A stretch of 64,000 nt of DNA, from positions 62,001 to 126,000 of the forward strand of contig NZ_BMPW01000006.1 in the NCBI RefSeq assembly GCF_014647795.1, given 5' to 3'. The position numbers and the translations under genes are program-made. Below the pieces are notes generated by a model. That model made no database searches. It worked only from the letters and a program-made list of their open reading frames with translations, and was not told the DNA's origin. This document shows, piece by piece, positions 1 through 8,829 of this stretch (positions within the stretch are counted from its first letter, which is position 1; the number at the start of each line of letters is the position of its first letter). This stretch comes from Actinoplanes campanulatus (GTDB lineage: Bacteria > Actinomycetota > Actinomycetes > Mycobacteriales > Micromonosporaceae).

Positions 1-22
1 CGCCCTTTCAACAGAGCGTGGG

Positions 23-358
23 TCAGGCGGTGGCCACGTTCAGAGCGATCTCGTTGACGCCGAGGGCGGCGTCGACCGCCAGCTCGCCGTTGCCGTGCCG
101 GCTGAGCGCCTTCACGGTCCAGGAGCCGGGCGCGGCGAAGAACCGGAACACGCCCTCGGGCGAGGAGACCACCTCGGCGGTGAACTCGCCGGAGGAGTCG
201 AGCAGGCGCACGTACGCGCCACCGACGGCCTCGCTGTCGGCGTTGCGGACGATGCCGGTGATGACCGTCTCCTTGGCCAGGTCCACGCTGCTGGGGAGGG
301 GCGCGGACTGGTCGGGGGCGGCGCAACCGGCGGCGACGTTCGCGGTGGGAGAAGTCAT
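23..358 (-). CDS. DUF1416 protein, SseC-like partner of the sulfurtransferase
   Basis: A 111-residue protein read from the ATG at 358; a longer frame exists but would run into the upstream rhodanese gene. It begins MTSPTANVAAGCAAPDQSA and continues with a compact beta-rich domain (TVITGIVRN, GGAYVRLLDSSGEFTAEV) like a carboxypeptidase-regulatory fold, which is typical of DUF1416. In mycobacteria the homologue (SseC) follows the thiosulfate sulfurtransferase gene, and here the stop of that gene lies 5 bases upstream, so the two are one operon. A role in sulfur transfer is inferred from this pairing; the biochemical activity is unknown. Cys12 near the N-terminus is the only cysteine. Confidence 0.85.
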   Translation of the reverse strand: MTSPTANVAAGCAAPDQSAPLPSSVDLAKETVITGIVRNADSEAVGGAYVRLLDSSGEFTAEVVSSPEGVFRFFAAPGSWTVKALSRHGNGELAVDAALGVNEIALNVATA

Positions 359-363
359 GATGA

Positions 364-1212
364 TCAGGCCTTTCCGGGCTCGTCGCCGAGGGCGATCGGC
401 ACACCGATGAGGGAGCCGTACTCGGTCCAGGAACCGTCGTAGTTCTTCACGTTCTCGTGACCGAGCAGCTCCTTGAGCACGAACCACGTGTGCGAGGAGC
501 GCTCGCCGATGCGGCAGTACGCGATGGTGTCCTTGCTGCCGTCCAGACCGGCCTCACCGTAGATCTTGGCGAGGTCCTCGTCGGACTTGAAGGTGCCGTC
601 CTCGTTCGCGGCCTTGCTCCACGGCACGCTGATCGCGGTCGGGATGTGGCCGGCCCGCTGGGACTGCTCCTGCGGCAGGTGCGCCGGGGCGAGCAGGCGG
701 CCCGCGAACTCGTCGGGGCTGCGCACGTCGACCAGGTTCTTCACGCCGATGGCCTGGACCACCTCGTCACGGAACGCGCGGATCTCCAGGTTCGGCGCCT
801 TGGCGACGTAGCTGGTCTTCTCGCGGACCGGAACGTCCTTGGTGTAGGTGCGGGCGTCCAGCTCCCACTTCTTGCGGCCGCCGTCGAGCAGCTTGACCGC
901 CTCGTGGCCGTACAGCTTGAAGTACCAGTACGCGTACGCCGCGAACCAGTTGTTGTTGCCGCCGTACAGGATCACGGTGTCGTCGTTGGAGATGCCGCGC
1001 TCGGAGAGCAGAGCGGCGAACTGCTCCTGGTTGACGAAGTCCCGCCGGACCGGGTCCTGGAGGTCCTTCTTCCAGTCGATCTTGATCGCGCCGGGGATGT
1101 GGCCGCCGTCGTAGGCGGTGGTGTCCTCGTCGACCTCGACGAAGACGAGACCCGGGGTCTCCAGGTTCTCCTCGGCCCAGTCGGCCGAGACGAGTGCGGT
1201 GTCGCGACTCAT
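364..1212 (-). CDS. Thiosulfate sulfurtransferase (two-domain rhodanese)
   Basis: A 282-residue protein with two rhodanese domains (about 1-130 and 150-275). The C-terminal domain holds the active-site loop CRIGERS with Cys233, the residue that carries the persulfide; the N-terminal domain shows YGGNNNWFAAYAYW and lacks a catalytic Cys, as usual. The family moves sulfur from thiosulfate to cyanide or thiol acceptors in the cytoplasm. It is the counterpart of mycobacterial CysA2/SseA, is followed 5 bases later by the DUF1416 gene, and is preceded by AGGGAG as ribosome binding site. A possible 27-residue upstream peptide ends on its start codon. Confidence 0.93.
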   Translation of the reverse strand: MSRDTALVSADWAEENLETPGLVFVEVDEDTTAYDGGHIPGAIKIDWKKDLQDPVRRDFVNQEQFAALLSERGISNDDTVILYGGNNNWFAAYAYWYFKLYGHEAVKLLDGGRKKWELDARTYTKDVPVREKTSYVAKAPNLEIRAFRDEVVQAIGVKNLVDVRSPDEFAGRLLAPAHLPQEQSQRAGHIPTAISVPWSKAANEDGTFKSDEDLAKIYGEAGLDGSKDTIAYCRIGERSSHTWFVLKELLGHENVKNYDGSWTEYGSLIGVPIALGDEPGKA

Positions 1213-1292
1213 CGGTTCACTCCCTGATGGTGGGTGATGGGTGAGTCAGCGCACGGAAGTGTCCTGTTCAGTCGCACTCCGCGCGGACCCAT
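1209..1292 (-). CDS. Candidate upstream peptide of the sulfurtransferase operon
   Basis: An ATG at 1292 opens a 27-codon frame (MGPRGVRLNRTLPC, then ADSPITHHQGVNR) whose TGA overlaps the ATG of the rhodanese gene by 4 bases (ATGA). Such an overlap would couple the translation of the two. Mycobacterial sulfurtransferase operons are known to be preceded by small cysteine-rich attenuator peptides; this one has a single Cys, so it is not the polycysteine type. No ribosome binding site and no -10 box is obvious before the ATG, so the frame may be chance. Confidence 0.3.
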   Translation of the reverse strand: MGPRGVRLNRTLPCADSPITHHQGVNR

Positions 1293-1538
1293 GGGTGGTT
1301 GGGATCACGGGCTGCTTGTGCGACGGCGCCACTGCCGGGCTAGAAATGCCCTGGGCTATCAGAAAAGGTGCTCAGCACCGAGTGGCCCCGTCAGTGAACG
1401 GGGCGACACAGGCACGCGGCCACGCGGCACAGGTCGACCGCGCGCCTTTTCGTGAGCAACAGGCTCATGGGAACCGACCCTACCAGCGGGCTCAGCCAGC
1501 GGAACAGCACCGACCACCATCCGGGAAGACGCGGCCGG
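1293..1538. other. Non-coding stretch between lmeA and the sulfurtransferase
   Basis: Both neighbours are on the minus strand. I see no convincing gene. It holds two small hairpins near 1367-1404 that could end the lmeA transcript, and must hold the promoter of the sulfurtransferase operon, which I could not place. Confidence 0.6.
1362..1404 (-). terminator. Weak terminator after lmeA
   Basis: On the minus strand a 7-bp hairpin (GCCCCGT/ACGGGGC, 1385-1404) is followed by a 5-bp hairpin (GGTGC/GCACC, 1367-1379) and TTTTCT. It would end transcripts coming from lmeA. Confidence 0.45.
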
Positions 1539-2354
1539 TCAGGCGCCCGCCCCGGCGAGCGCCACGTCGCTGGCGCCGAACGTGACCCGCAGGCCCTCGG
1601 GCAGCGGGGTCAGCTCCTGGACCTGGAGGTTCATCGGCAGATCCGGGACGTCGACGGTGAACGTCATCCGCTTCACGTACGAATCGATCTGGCCCTGGAC
1701 GAACGGGTTGGGCGCCACGTCCTTGGCCGTCACATCGGAGAAACGCACCTGAACCTTGCCCTTGGCGACGCTCAGGTCGGCGGTGCCGGCCAGTTCGACG
1801 GTCTGGAGGCCGGAGATCTTCAGCTCGGCGGTGCCGACGACCCTGCCGTCCTTCTCGGCCAGGGTCAGGCCCGGCTGACCGGTCGCGTCGGCGATCACGT
1901 CGTAGTCGATCGTGCCGGTGCCGGTGACCGTCTCGGCCCGCACGTCGCCGGTGCCGTCGCGCAGGGCGCTGAGCGGCGCGCTGACGTCGGTGGCCCGGAT
2001 GTCCAGCGAGTCCATCCGCACCGTGACGTCGGTGCCGGTCGGGGCCGAGAAGTCCGGCAGCGAGATCCGGATCTCCTGGTACTTCCCGGCCAGGACCTGG
2101 GTCAGGAACGGGACGCCGGCGATCTCGACCTCCGGGGTGCCGCTGGTGGCGCCCTGGTCGGCGACCTGCTGGGACACCTTCTCGGCGAGGACGCCCTCGG
2201 CGTACGACGAGCCGATCCGGTCGATCACCACGACACCGAGGAACAGGAGCAGCAGCAGCGTCAGGACGACGATCATCAGGGCACGCCCACGACGGCGACG
2301 CCGCGGACGTCCTGATACGTGCACCTCGGTCACTGTTCCTCCCAGCTCATCCAC
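1539..2354 (-). CDS. lmeA: LmeA-like DUF2993 phospholipid-binding protein
   Basis: A 271-residue protein with an Arg-rich cytoplasmic N-terminus, one membrane anchor or signal segment at about residues 25-44, and an extracytoplasmic DUF2993 domain. In mycobacteria LmeA binds phospholipid and is needed for lipomannan elongation and mannan chain maturation. Synteny supports the call: in M. tuberculosis lmeA also stands between the sulfurtransferase genes and glnR. The GTG start at 2354 is chosen because a TACGTT -10 box ends 7 bases before it, which fits a leaderless transcript. The thioredoxin gene thiX found here in mycobacteria is missing. Confidence 0.82.
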   Translation of the reverse strand: MDELGGTVTEVHVSGRPRRRRRGRALMIVVLTLLLLLFLGVVVIDRIGSSYAEGVLAEKVSQQVADQGATSGTPEVEIAGVPFLTQVLAGKYQEIRISLPDFSAPTGTDVTVRMDSLDIRATDVSAPLSALRDGTGDVRAETVTGTGTIDYDVIADATGQPGLTLAEKDGRVVGTAELKISGLQTVELAGTADLSVAKGKVQVRFSDVTAKDVAPNPFVQGQIDSYVKRMTFTVDVPDLPMNLQVQELTPLPEGLRVTFGASDVALAGAGA

Positions 2355-2361
2355 CCTGGGG

Positions 2362-2367
2362 AACGTA
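2362..2367 (-). promoter_or_regulatory. -10 box of lmeA, leaderless
   Basis: TACGTT on the minus strand ends 7 bases before the GTG start at 2354, so transcription would begin at or next to the start codon. Confidence 0.5.
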
Positions 2368-2402
2368 CATGCCCGGGTCGAGGGTTCACCGAAACCGGTG
2401 TG

Positions 2403-3404
2403 TCAGGTGAGGTAGAGGTGAACCAGTGAGTACGCCGCGAACGCGGTGAGCGCGAACCCGCCGAGCGGCCCCTGCATGTGCCGTGCCAGCCAGAAGGTGG
2501 GCGCCTCCCCGGCCAGTCGGCGCCCCGCCTCGCCGAAGTTGACGGCCAGGTCGATCAGGTGGGCGGCCACCGCGGCGACCAGGCCCAGCACCGCACCCTT
2601 GGCCGGGGTGAACGGCAGCACCAGGTAACTGCCGAGCAGGGAGGCGGCCAGCGTGCCGAGCATCGCGCCGAGCACGATGCCGGTCGCGCCGCGCGGCACC
2701 TGGAGCGCGATCCGCGGTTTCGGGAAGACCGCGTCGGCCAGCCGGGCGGTCAGCAGCGCCACCCCGGCGCCGGTGCAGCAGACCAGGATGGCCTGGGCGC
2801 CGAGCGGCTCACGGACCAGCAAAATCATGATCGAGTACGCCGTCGCGCCGCTGACGATGATCAGCGTGGTCCGCCACGAGTCCCGGGCCCGTTGCCGGTC
2901 CTCGGCCCGGATCATCTGCGCCACCAGCGTCACCACGAAACCGCCGAGCGTCACCCAGACCAGCGGGAGCAGCGTGTCCTCGCCGGTGACCGCCAGGTAG
3001 TCGGTGGCCAGCGCGGTCACCGCGACGATCGCGGCGGTGGCGCCCGCCGCCGGCGGGTGCAGGGCCATGGTCCAGGCGAGCAGGCCGAGCAACTGCACTC
3101 CGAAGAGCACGATCGCGTACGACACGCGCGAACCCGGGCCGGTCGCATGCGCCCCGATGACCAGCGCGATGGCGAGCAGCGCGGCGAAGCCACCGATCGC
3201 GGCCGACAGTCTGGGCCGGACCGTGGCTATCGGGATCTCTTCGAACTCGTCGTCCTCGTGATCCGCGGAGGTGGGACGGTCGTCCCCCTCCTCTTCGGGG
3301 ACGGCGCCGTAGAACCCGGCCTTGGGGCGGCCTGGATTCATCCGGGCGACCTGCTGAGAGGCTTCGGCGTCCCAGGGGTCGTCGTTCGGCATGGAGGGAA
3401 ACAC
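2403..3404 (-). CDS. Polytopic membrane protein of unknown function
   Basis: A 333-residue protein with an acidic cytoplasmic N-terminus of about 65 residues ([19 protein letters not shown]) and about nine hydrophobic segments from residue 68 to the C-terminus (for example [14 protein letters not shown] and [16 protein letters not shown]). No catalytic or transport motif is recognised. It is transcribed away from glnR and separated from it by 275 bases. The frame opens with GTG at 3404; an ATG four codons later is an alternative start. A conserved actinobacterial family is likely, given its place inside a conserved block. Confidence 0.7.
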   Translation of the reverse strand: MFPSMPNDDPWDAEASQQVARMNPGRPKAGFYGAVPEEEGDDRPTSADHEDDEFEEIPIATVRPRLSAAIGGFAALLAIALVIGAHATGPGSRVSYAIVLFGVQLLGLLAWTMALHPPAAGATAAIVAVTALATDYLAVTGEDTLLPLVWVTLGGFVVTLVAQMIRAEDRQRARDSWRTTLIIVSGATAYSIMILLVREPLGAQAILVCCTGAGVALLTARLADAVFPKPRIALQVPRGATGIVLGAMLGTLAASLLGSYLVLPFTPAKGAVLGLVAAVAAHLIDLAVNFGEAGRRLAGEAPTFWLARHMQGPLGGFALTAFAAYSLVHLYLT

Positions 3405-3679
3405 GACTGCGATCGTGCCAGACCCGGGTCCGCGGACCCAATCGCCGGGCGTGGCAATCCTCGGGTAAAAAGCCGGTTAAGGATCGGCCGTTCGGCCACC
3501 TTCATCGCGTTCTCTACATCACTTGCGAGTGCGACCCGGGTGTTCAGCCTGATGTATCGGTTAAGGTAACCGCAACCCACCCGTCGGTGACGCCGGGCCC
3601 CAAACTCCGGTGGCGAAGCCTCCAGTGCTGCGCAGACCGGGTCACCCGAGCGGCCTGTGCCGCGAGGACGGAGGTGAGT
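3405..3679. promoter_or_regulatory. Divergent control region of the membrane protein and glnR
   Basis: No gene is seen. The motif CGGTTAAGG occurs twice (3474-3482 and 3558-3566); the second copy is part of the inverted repeat GGTTA-AGG-TAACC (3559-3571). Either may bind a regulator; neither is a textbook GlnR box. Confidence 0.3.
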
Positions 3680-4396
3680 GTGGAGATCCTTCTGCTGGTC
3701 ACGGCACGTGCCGGTGAGCCTTCTGCCGTACTGCCCGCTCTGGACCTTCTGCCCCACTCGGTTCGCACCGCTCCGCGCGACGTACGAACCCTGGTGTCCG
3801 GGCCCAGCCCCGACGCCGTCCTGGTGGACGCCCGCTCCGAGCTCTCGGAGGCGCGCGCCACCTGCCGGATGCTGCACGCCACCGGAATCGGTGTCCCGCT
3901 GATCGCGGTCGTCACCGAGGCCGGGCTGATCGCGCTGAACGCGGACTGGGGTGTCGACGACGTCATCCTCGCCAGCGCCGGACCGGCCGAGGTCGAGGCG
4001 CGGCTGCGCCTGTCGGTCGGCCGTCTCAACAACGCGACCGCCGGCGCCGGCGGCTCGATCCGGGCCGGCGAGCTCAACATCGACCCGGACACCTACGCCG
4101 CGAAGCTCAAGGGCCGGCCGCTCGACCTCACGTACAAGGAGTTCGAGCTGCTCAAGTTCCTCGCCCAGCACCCGGGCCGGGTCTTCACCCGCGACCAGCT
4201 GCTGCGCGAGGTGTGGGGCTACGACTACTTCGGCGGCACCCGGACGGTCGACGTCCACGTCCGGCGCCTGCGTGCCAAGCTCGGCTCGGAGTACGAGTCG
4301 ATGATCGGCACCGTCCGCCAGGTGGGTTACAAGTTCGTGACCCCGCCGTCCGGCCGCCAGCTGCCGGACAACGAGCCCGTCTCGCTCCCGGTCTGA
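3680..4396 (+). CDS. glnR: Nitrogen response regulator GlnR
   Basis: An OmpR-family regulator of 238 residues: an atypical receiver domain (about 1-115, starting [14 protein letters not shown]) and a winged-helix DNA-binding domain (about 130-225, with [20 protein letters not shown] and [14 protein letters not shown]). GlnR controls nitrogen uptake and assimilation in actinomycetes, apparently without canonical phosphorylation; the receiver here is correspondingly divergent. The GTG at 3680 is chosen because GGAGG sits at 3670-3674, which is too close to the GTG at 3674. The neighbours lmeA, mshD and the phosphate ABC genes match the mycobacterial glnR locus. Confidence 0.93.
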   Translation: MEILLLVTARAGEPSAVLPALDLLPHSVRTAPRDVRTLVSGPSPDAVLVDARSELSEARATCRMLHATGIGVPLIAVVTEAGLIALNADWGVDDVILASAGPAEVEARLRLSVGRLNNATAGAGGSIRAGELNIDPDTYAAKLKGRPLDLTYKEFELLKFLAQHPGRVFTRDQLLREVWGYDYFGGTRTVDVHVRRLRAKLGSEYESMIGTVRQVGYKFVTPPSGRQLPDNEPVSLPV

Positions 4397-4398
4397 TC

Positions 4399-4404
4399 TA
4401 GAGT
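4399..4404 (+). promoter_or_regulatory. -10 box of mshD, leaderless
   Basis: TAGAGT ends 7 bases before the ATG at 4412, between the stop of glnR and mshD. It gives mshD its own leaderless promoter in addition to read-through from glnR. Confidence 0.5.
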
Positions 4405-4411
4405 TTCCTCC

Positions 4412-5293
4412 ATGACGTCGCGACAGCCGGTCCGTGCCACGGACCGGCTGTCGTCGTCCGAGGTGGACGACGTGCTGGCCCTGGCCGCGGCCGCCGGCTA
4501 TCTGGACGGCGTCTACCCGCTCTCCGAGGACGTCGTGCTGCGGGTCCGTGGCGGCGTCTCCGCGCAGGGGCGGCACCTGCTGGCCTACGCCGGTGACCGG
4601 CTGGCCGGCTACGCCTTCGTGGAGGACGCCTCCGGCGAGTTGATCGTCCACCCCCAGTTCCGCCGGGCCGGCGTCGGCACCGAGCTGCTGACCGCCGCCG
4701 GGCCGGGCCCGTTGCGGTTCTGGGCGCACGGTGACGATCCCGGCGCGGCCGCCTTCGCCGCGCGGACCGGTTTCGAGCGCGCCCGGGTGCTGTGGCAGAT
4801 GCGCCGTTCCCTGCTCGAGCCGCTACCCGACATCCCGCTGCCCGAGGGCGTGACCGTCCGGGTCTTCCGTCCCGGGGCCGACGAGCAGGCCTGGCTCGAG
4901 GTGAACGCGAAGGCTTTCGCCGATCATCCGGAGCAGGGGCGCTGGACCCTTCCGGATCTGCTGACCCGGGAGGACGAGCCGTGGTTCGACCCGGCCGGCT
5001 TCCTGCTCGCGGTGGACGTCGCCGACACCGTGCTGGGTTTCCACTGGACCAAGGTGCATCCGGCCTCGGGTGACGAGCCGGCGATCGGGGAGATCTACGT
5101 GCTCGGTGTCGACCCGTCCGGGCACCGGCGCGGGCTGGGCGCCGCGCTGAGCGTGGCGGGTCTGCGGCATCTCGCCGGGGCCGGTCTGACGGTCTCCAGC
5201 CTCTATGTCGACGAGTCGAACACGGCCGCCGTGAAGCTGTACCGGCGTCTCGGGTTCGAGGTCTACAAGACCGACGTCAATTACCGCCGATAA
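4412..5293 (+). CDS. mshD: Mycothiol synthase (acetyltransferase)
   Basis: A 293-residue protein made of two GNAT domains (about 10-135 and 145-293). It acetylates Cys-GlcN-Ins with acetyl-CoA in the last step of mycothiol synthesis. The acetyl-CoA loop is visible in both halves (RRAGVGTELL and GHRRGLGAAL), and the C-terminal half ends with the usual YVDESNTAAVKLYRRLGF. The start follows glnR by 15 bases and has its own -10 box. Its presence shows that the organism uses mycothiol; a DinB-fold protein of the mycothiol-dependent isomerase family lies at 33986-34747. Confidence 0.93.
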   Translation: MTSRQPVRATDRLSSSEVDDVLALAAAAGYLDGVYPLSEDVVLRVRGGVSAQGRHLLAYAGDRLAGYAFVEDASGELIVHPQFRRAGVGTELLTAAGPGPLRFWAHGDDPGAAAFAARTGFERARVLWQMRRSLLEPLPDIPLPEGVTVRVFRPGADEQAWLEVNAKAFADHPEQGRWTLPDLLTREDEPWFDPAGFLLAVDVADTVLGFHWTKVHPASGDEPAIGEIYVLGVDPSGHRRGLGAALSVAGLRHLAGAGLTVSSLYVDESNTAAVKLYRRLGFEVYKTDVNYRR

Positions 5294-5340
5294 CGGCGCG
5301 GACAAGCGCTTGTCTCGCTGAGGTCACGGCTGGCCGTATA

Positions 5341-5358
5341 TACCCGACATTTCGGGTA
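5341..5358 (+). terminator. Hairpin after mshD
   Basis: Perfect 7-bp stem TACCCGA/TCGGGTA with loop CATT, 47 bases after the mshD stop, with no T-tract. It is a likely actinobacterial-style terminator separating mshD from pstS. Confidence 0.5.
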
Positions 5359-5424
5359 GGGGGAGCGCAGTTCACTTAACGGACAACTGTCTCTAGGGGG
5401 ATGGCTACCTTCTGGGACGTACGT

Positions 5425-5446
5425 GTTCACTCCCAGTTCATTTACG
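5425..5446 (+). promoter_or_regulatory. PHO box of the pst operon
   Basis: Two 11-base direct repeat units, GTTCACTCCCA (5425-5435) and GTTCATTTACG (5436-5446), match the Streptomyces PhoP binding pattern GTTCACC-N4 repeated. A single degenerate unit GTTCACTTAAC lies at 5370-5380. Phosphate starvation control through PhoR-PhoP is inferred. Confidence 0.7.
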
Positions 5447-5490
5447 ACCAGGAATCCAGTCACCTGGCCTTCTTAGCTTTTCGGGTGTGA

Positions 5491-5524
5491 GCCGGTGAGA
5501 GACCGGCTGCATAACCCCGAAGGG
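5491..5524 (+). promoter_or_regulatory. Hairpins in the pstS leader
   Basis: A perfect 6-bp stem GCCGGT/ACCGGC with loop GAGAG (5491-5507) and a small CCC/GGG hairpin (5516-5524) whose 3' arm is part of the AAGGGA ribosome binding site of pstS. They could modulate ribosome access. No known riboswitch core is recognised. Confidence 0.35.
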
Positions 5525-5530
5525 ACTACC

Positions 5531-6619
5531 GTGAAGCTCCAGCGGTCCGGTTTCGTGGCCGGCATTGCTTTGACTGCGGCGATCGCGCTCACCGGGTGCG
5601 GCTCCGACAACGAGTCCGCCGGCAGCACCTCGTCCGCGGCGCCGGGCGACTGCGTCGGCGGCAGCCTGACGGCGCAGGGCTCCACCGCTCAGAAGAACGC
5701 CATGGACGACTGGATCAAGGCGTACCAGACCAAGTGCGCCGACTCCAAGGTGGACTACCAGGGCACCGGCTCCGGCGCGGGCATCGAGGCCTTCATCGCC
5801 GGCACCGCCGACTTCGCCGGTTCCGACTCGGCGCTCAAGGAGGAGGAGCAGCCGCAGGCCGACGCCAAGTGCGCCGGTGGCAAGGCGCTCAACCTCCCGA
5901 TGGTGATCGGCCCGATCGCGGTCGTCTACAACGTCGAGGGCGTCGACGGCCTCCAGCTCTCGTCCTCCACCATCGCGAAGATCTTCGCCGGCAAGATCAC
6001 CAAGTGGAACGACGCGGCGATCGCCGCCGAGAACACCGGCGCCAAGCTGCCCGACGCCAAGATCGAGACGGTGCACCGGGCGGACGAGTCGGGCACCACC
6101 GACAACTTCACCAAGTACCTGAGCAAGACCGCCGAGGCGGACTGGACCTACAGCAACGCCAAGGCGTGGAAGGCCCCGGGCGGCACCGGCGTCTCCAAGT
6201 CGGACGGCATCGCCACCAAGGTCAAGAGCACCCCGAACACCATCTCGTACGTCGAGCTGTCGTTCGCCGAGAACAGCGGCCTCCAGACCGCGAAGATCAA
6301 GAACGGCGCCGGCGAGTACGTCGAGCTGTCCGGTGAGAGCGCCGGCAAGACCTTCGAGAACGCCGAGATCAAGGGCACCGACGGCGACCTGGCCCTCAGC
6401 CTGGACTACGCCACCACCACCCCCGGCGCGTACCCGATCGTGCTGGTGACCTACGAGATCGCGTGCAGCAAGGGCAGCGCGAAGGCCAAGGAGGTCCAGG
6501 CCTTCCTGAAGTACACCTCCAGCAGCGATGGCCAGAAGGCGCTCGCGGACCTGGGCTACGCCCCGCTGCCGGAGACCCTCCGCACCAAGGTCGCGGACTC
6601 GGTCGCCAAGATCTCCTGA
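5531..6619 (+). CDS. pstS: Phosphate ABC transporter, substrate-binding lipoprotein
   Basis: A 362-residue lipoprotein. The GTG at 5531 is chosen because it follows AAGGGA and gives a clean lipoprotein signal (MKLQRSGFVAG... ending LTGC, with lipid-modified Cys23). The mature part shows PstS features: GSTAQKNAMDDWIKAYQ, GTGSGAGIEAFIAGTADFAG and RADESGTTDNFTKYL, which contact phosphate. It captures phosphate outside the membrane for PstC/PstA. First gene of pstS-pstC-pstA-pstB, preceded by a PHO box, so probably induced by phosphate starvation. Confidence 0.95.
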   Translation: MKLQRSGFVAGIALTAAIALTGCGSDNESAGSTSSAAPGDCVGGSLTAQGSTAQKNAMDDWIKAYQTKCADSKVDYQGTGSGAGIEAFIAGTADFAGSDSALKEEEQPQADAKCAGGKALNLPMVIGPIAVVYNVEGVDGLQLSSSTIAKIFAGKITKWNDAAIAAENTGAKLPDAKIETVHRADESGTTDNFTKYLSKTAEADWTYSNAKAWKAPGGTGVSKSDGIATKVKSTPNTISYVELSFAENSGLQTAKIKNGAGEYVELSGESAGKTFENAEIKGTDGDLALSLDYATTTPGAYPIVLVTYEIACSKGSAKAKEVQAFLKYTSSSDGQKALADLGYAPLPETLRTKVADSVAKIS

Positions 6620-6659
6620 CCCATCCGTCAATCCCTCCTAGACGACAGCGAGCGCGCAG

Positions 6660-7730
6660 ATGGGTGACTACCCTTCCCGCTCGGTGAACGCCACCGCCGG
6701 CGACCTGGGCGTGACCCCGCGTCACGCTCAGGGCGCCGGCTACGGCAATTCTCCGAGCAACTACAACGAGCCCCCGCTCGGTGGCGGTGGCGCACTGCCC
6801 AAGAAGACCCGCTTCTCGATAGAGACGGGCTTCCGTGGCCTGTCCACGGCCGCCGGTGCGATGGTGCTGGTCATCATCGTCGCCATCGCCGTCTTCCTGA
6901 TCTCCAAGGCGGTGCCGGCCCTCCAGGCCAACAACGCCAGCTTCCTGACCGAACTCAAGTGGTTCCCGAACGACACGGAACCCGTCTTCGGCATCGCCGC
7001 GCTCGCCTTCGGCACCGTCCTCAGCTCGATCATCGCGCTGATCGTCGCGGTGCCGATCGCGCTGAGCATCGCGCTCTTCCTGTCGCACTACGCTCCCCGG
7101 CGCCTGGCGACCCCACTGGGCTTCGTGATCGACCTGCTCGCGGCGGTGCCCAGTGTCGTCTTCGGTCTCTGGGGCCGCGACGTGTTCCAGCAGCCGGTCC
7201 GCGACTTCTCGATCTGGCTCAACGAGTACTTCGGCTGGATCCCGCTCTTCGGCGGCGAGGGCCCGTTCGGCCAGTCCATCATGCTCGGCGGCCTGGTGCT
7301 GGCGATCATGGTGCTGCCGATCGTCACCTCGCTCTCCCGTGAGGTGTTCCAGCAGACCCCCGGCATGAACGAGGAGGCCGCCCTGGCCCTCGGCGCCACC
7401 CGCTGGGAGATGATCCGGACCGCGGTCCTGCCGTACGGCAAGCCCGGTGTGATCGCCGCCGTGATGCTCGGCCTCGGCCGCGCGCTCGGCGAGACCATCG
7501 CCCTGGCCCTGACGCTCAGCATCGCCTTCAAAATCAACTTCAACCTGATCGAGAACGGCGGCAACTCGATCGCCGCCAACATCGCGAACGCCTTCGGTGA
7601 GGCCAACGAGACCGGCCGCGGCGCCCTGATCGCCTCCGGCCTGGTGCTCTTCGTGATCACGCTGGTGGTCAACATGACGGCGCGAGCGATCATCTACCGC
7701 CGTCGCGAGTTCCGGGACAGTGCCGCATGA
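6660..7730 (+). CDS. pstC: Phosphate ABC transporter permease PstC
   Basis: A 356-residue inner membrane protein with a Gly/Asn-rich N-terminal tail of about 55 residues and six membrane segments. The cytoplasmic EAA loop ([19 protein letters not shown], about residue 238) contacts PstB. It forms the channel with PstA. It lies 40 bases after pstS and overlaps pstA by 4 bases (ATGA), so the two are translationally coupled. Confidence 0.95.
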   Translation: MGDYPSRSVNATAGDLGVTPRHAQGAGYGNSPSNYNEPPLGGGGALPKKTRFSIETGFRGLSTAAGAMVLVIIVAIAVFLISKAVPALQANNASFLTELKWFPNDTEPVFGIAALAFGTVLSSIIALIVAVPIALSIALFLSHYAPRRLATPLGFVIDLLAAVPSVVFGLWGRDVFQQPVRDFSIWLNEYFGWIPLFGGEGPFGQSIMLGGLVLAIMVLPIVTSLSREVFQQTPGMNEEAALALGATRWEMIRTAVLPYGKPGVIAAVMLGLGRALGETIALALTLSIAFKINFNLIENGGNSIAANIANAFGEANETGRGALIASGLVLFVITLVVNMTARAIIYRRREFRDSAA

Positions 7731-8812
7731 GTATTTTGGAACGTCAGGTGCCGGGCGTCGTCATGACGCCGGACCACATTCGCAGCCGCAAGCTCCCGGT
7801 CGTCACCAACGTGCTCGTCGCGGTCGCCGCCTTCGCGGTCGCCGCGGTGGTCGTGCTCGGCACCGGGATCGGCAACTGGGTCCTGGCCGTCGTGGTCGGG
7901 GCCTTCCTCTACCTGGTCGGCCTGTACTTCGCCGCCAGCCGGGTGGAGGGCAAGCGGGCCGCCAAGAACCGCAGCATGCAGGCGCTCATCTACTCCGCGT
8001 GCGTCCTGGCCATCCTGCCGCTCGCCTCGGTGGTGTGGACGCTGGTCTCCAAGGGCGTCGAGCGCCTCGACGCGAACTTCTTCAGCACCTCGATGAACAA
8101 CATCGGCGCCCGGGACCCGCTGGGTGGCGCCTACCACGCCATCATCGGCACCCTGCAGCAGGTCGGCATCGCCACCCTGATGTCGGTGCCGCTCGGTGTG
8201 CTCGGCGCCATCTACCTGGTCGAGTACGGCCGCGGAAAGTTCGCCGGCACGGTCCGCTTCTTCGTCGACGTGATGACCGGTATCCCGTCGATCGTGGCCG
8301 GTCTGTTCATCCTGTCGTTCTGGGTCCTGATCGTCAGCCCGTGGTTCAACAACGGGCAGCCGCGGTTCTCCGGCTTCGCCGCCTCACTGGCCCTGGCCGT
8401 GCTGATGCTGCCGACGATCGTCCGCTCCACCGAGGAGATGCTGCGCCTGGTGCCCGGGCCGCTCCGCGAGGGCTCGTACGCGCTCGGCGTCCCCCAGTGG
8501 AAGACGATCCTCAAGGTCGTCCTGCCGACCGCCCTGCCCGGCATCGTCACCGGCGTCATGCTCGCCGTCGCCCGCGCGGCCGGCGAGACCGCCCCGGTGC
8601 TGCTGGTCGCCGGCGGCGCCGCGGCGATCAACTTCGACCCGTTCGGCGGGAACCAGCAGTCCCTCTCGCTCTTCGTCTACCAGCAGGCCGGAGACGCCTC
8701 CCGATACGCGCCGGCCCGGGCCTGGACCGCCGCGCTGACCCTGGTGGCGCTGGTCCTGATCCTGACCATCGCCGCCAAGTTGCTCGCCCGACGCAACAAA
8801 CTGTCCCGGTAA
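7727..8812 (+). CDS. pstA: Phosphate ABC transporter permease PstA
   Basis: A 361-residue membrane protein. Two extra hydrophobic segments at about residues 23-65 precede the usual permease domain of about 270 residues; such an extension is common in actinobacterial PstA. The EAA loop reads [20 protein letters not shown] (about residue 247). It pairs with PstC to make the phosphate channel. Its start overlaps the pstC stop and pstB follows 17 bases later. Confidence 0.94.
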   Translation: MSILERQVPGVVMTPDHIRSRKLPVVTNVLVAVAAFAVAAVVVLGTGIGNWVLAVVVGAFLYLVGLYFAASRVEGKRAAKNRSMQALIYSACVLAILPLASVVWTLVSKGVERLDANFFSTSMNNIGARDPLGGAYHAIIGTLQQVGIATLMSVPLGVLGAIYLVEYGRGKFAGTVRFFVDVMTGIPSIVAGLFILSFWVLIVSPWFNNGQPRFSGFAASLALAVLMLPTIVRSTEEMLRLVPGPLREGSYALGVPQWKTILKVVLPTALPGIVTGVMLAVARAAGETAPVLLVAGGAAAINFDPFGGNQQSLSLFVYQQAGDASRYAPARAWTAALTLVALVLILTIAAKLLARRNKLSR

Positions 8813-8829
8813 AGAAGGTGTACCCCGCC

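Noticed and set aside
5481-5530. Cobalamin or other riboswitch before pstS
   Set aside because: CCGGTGAGA recalls a cobalamin box, but the rest of the conserved core is absent and the region is too short.
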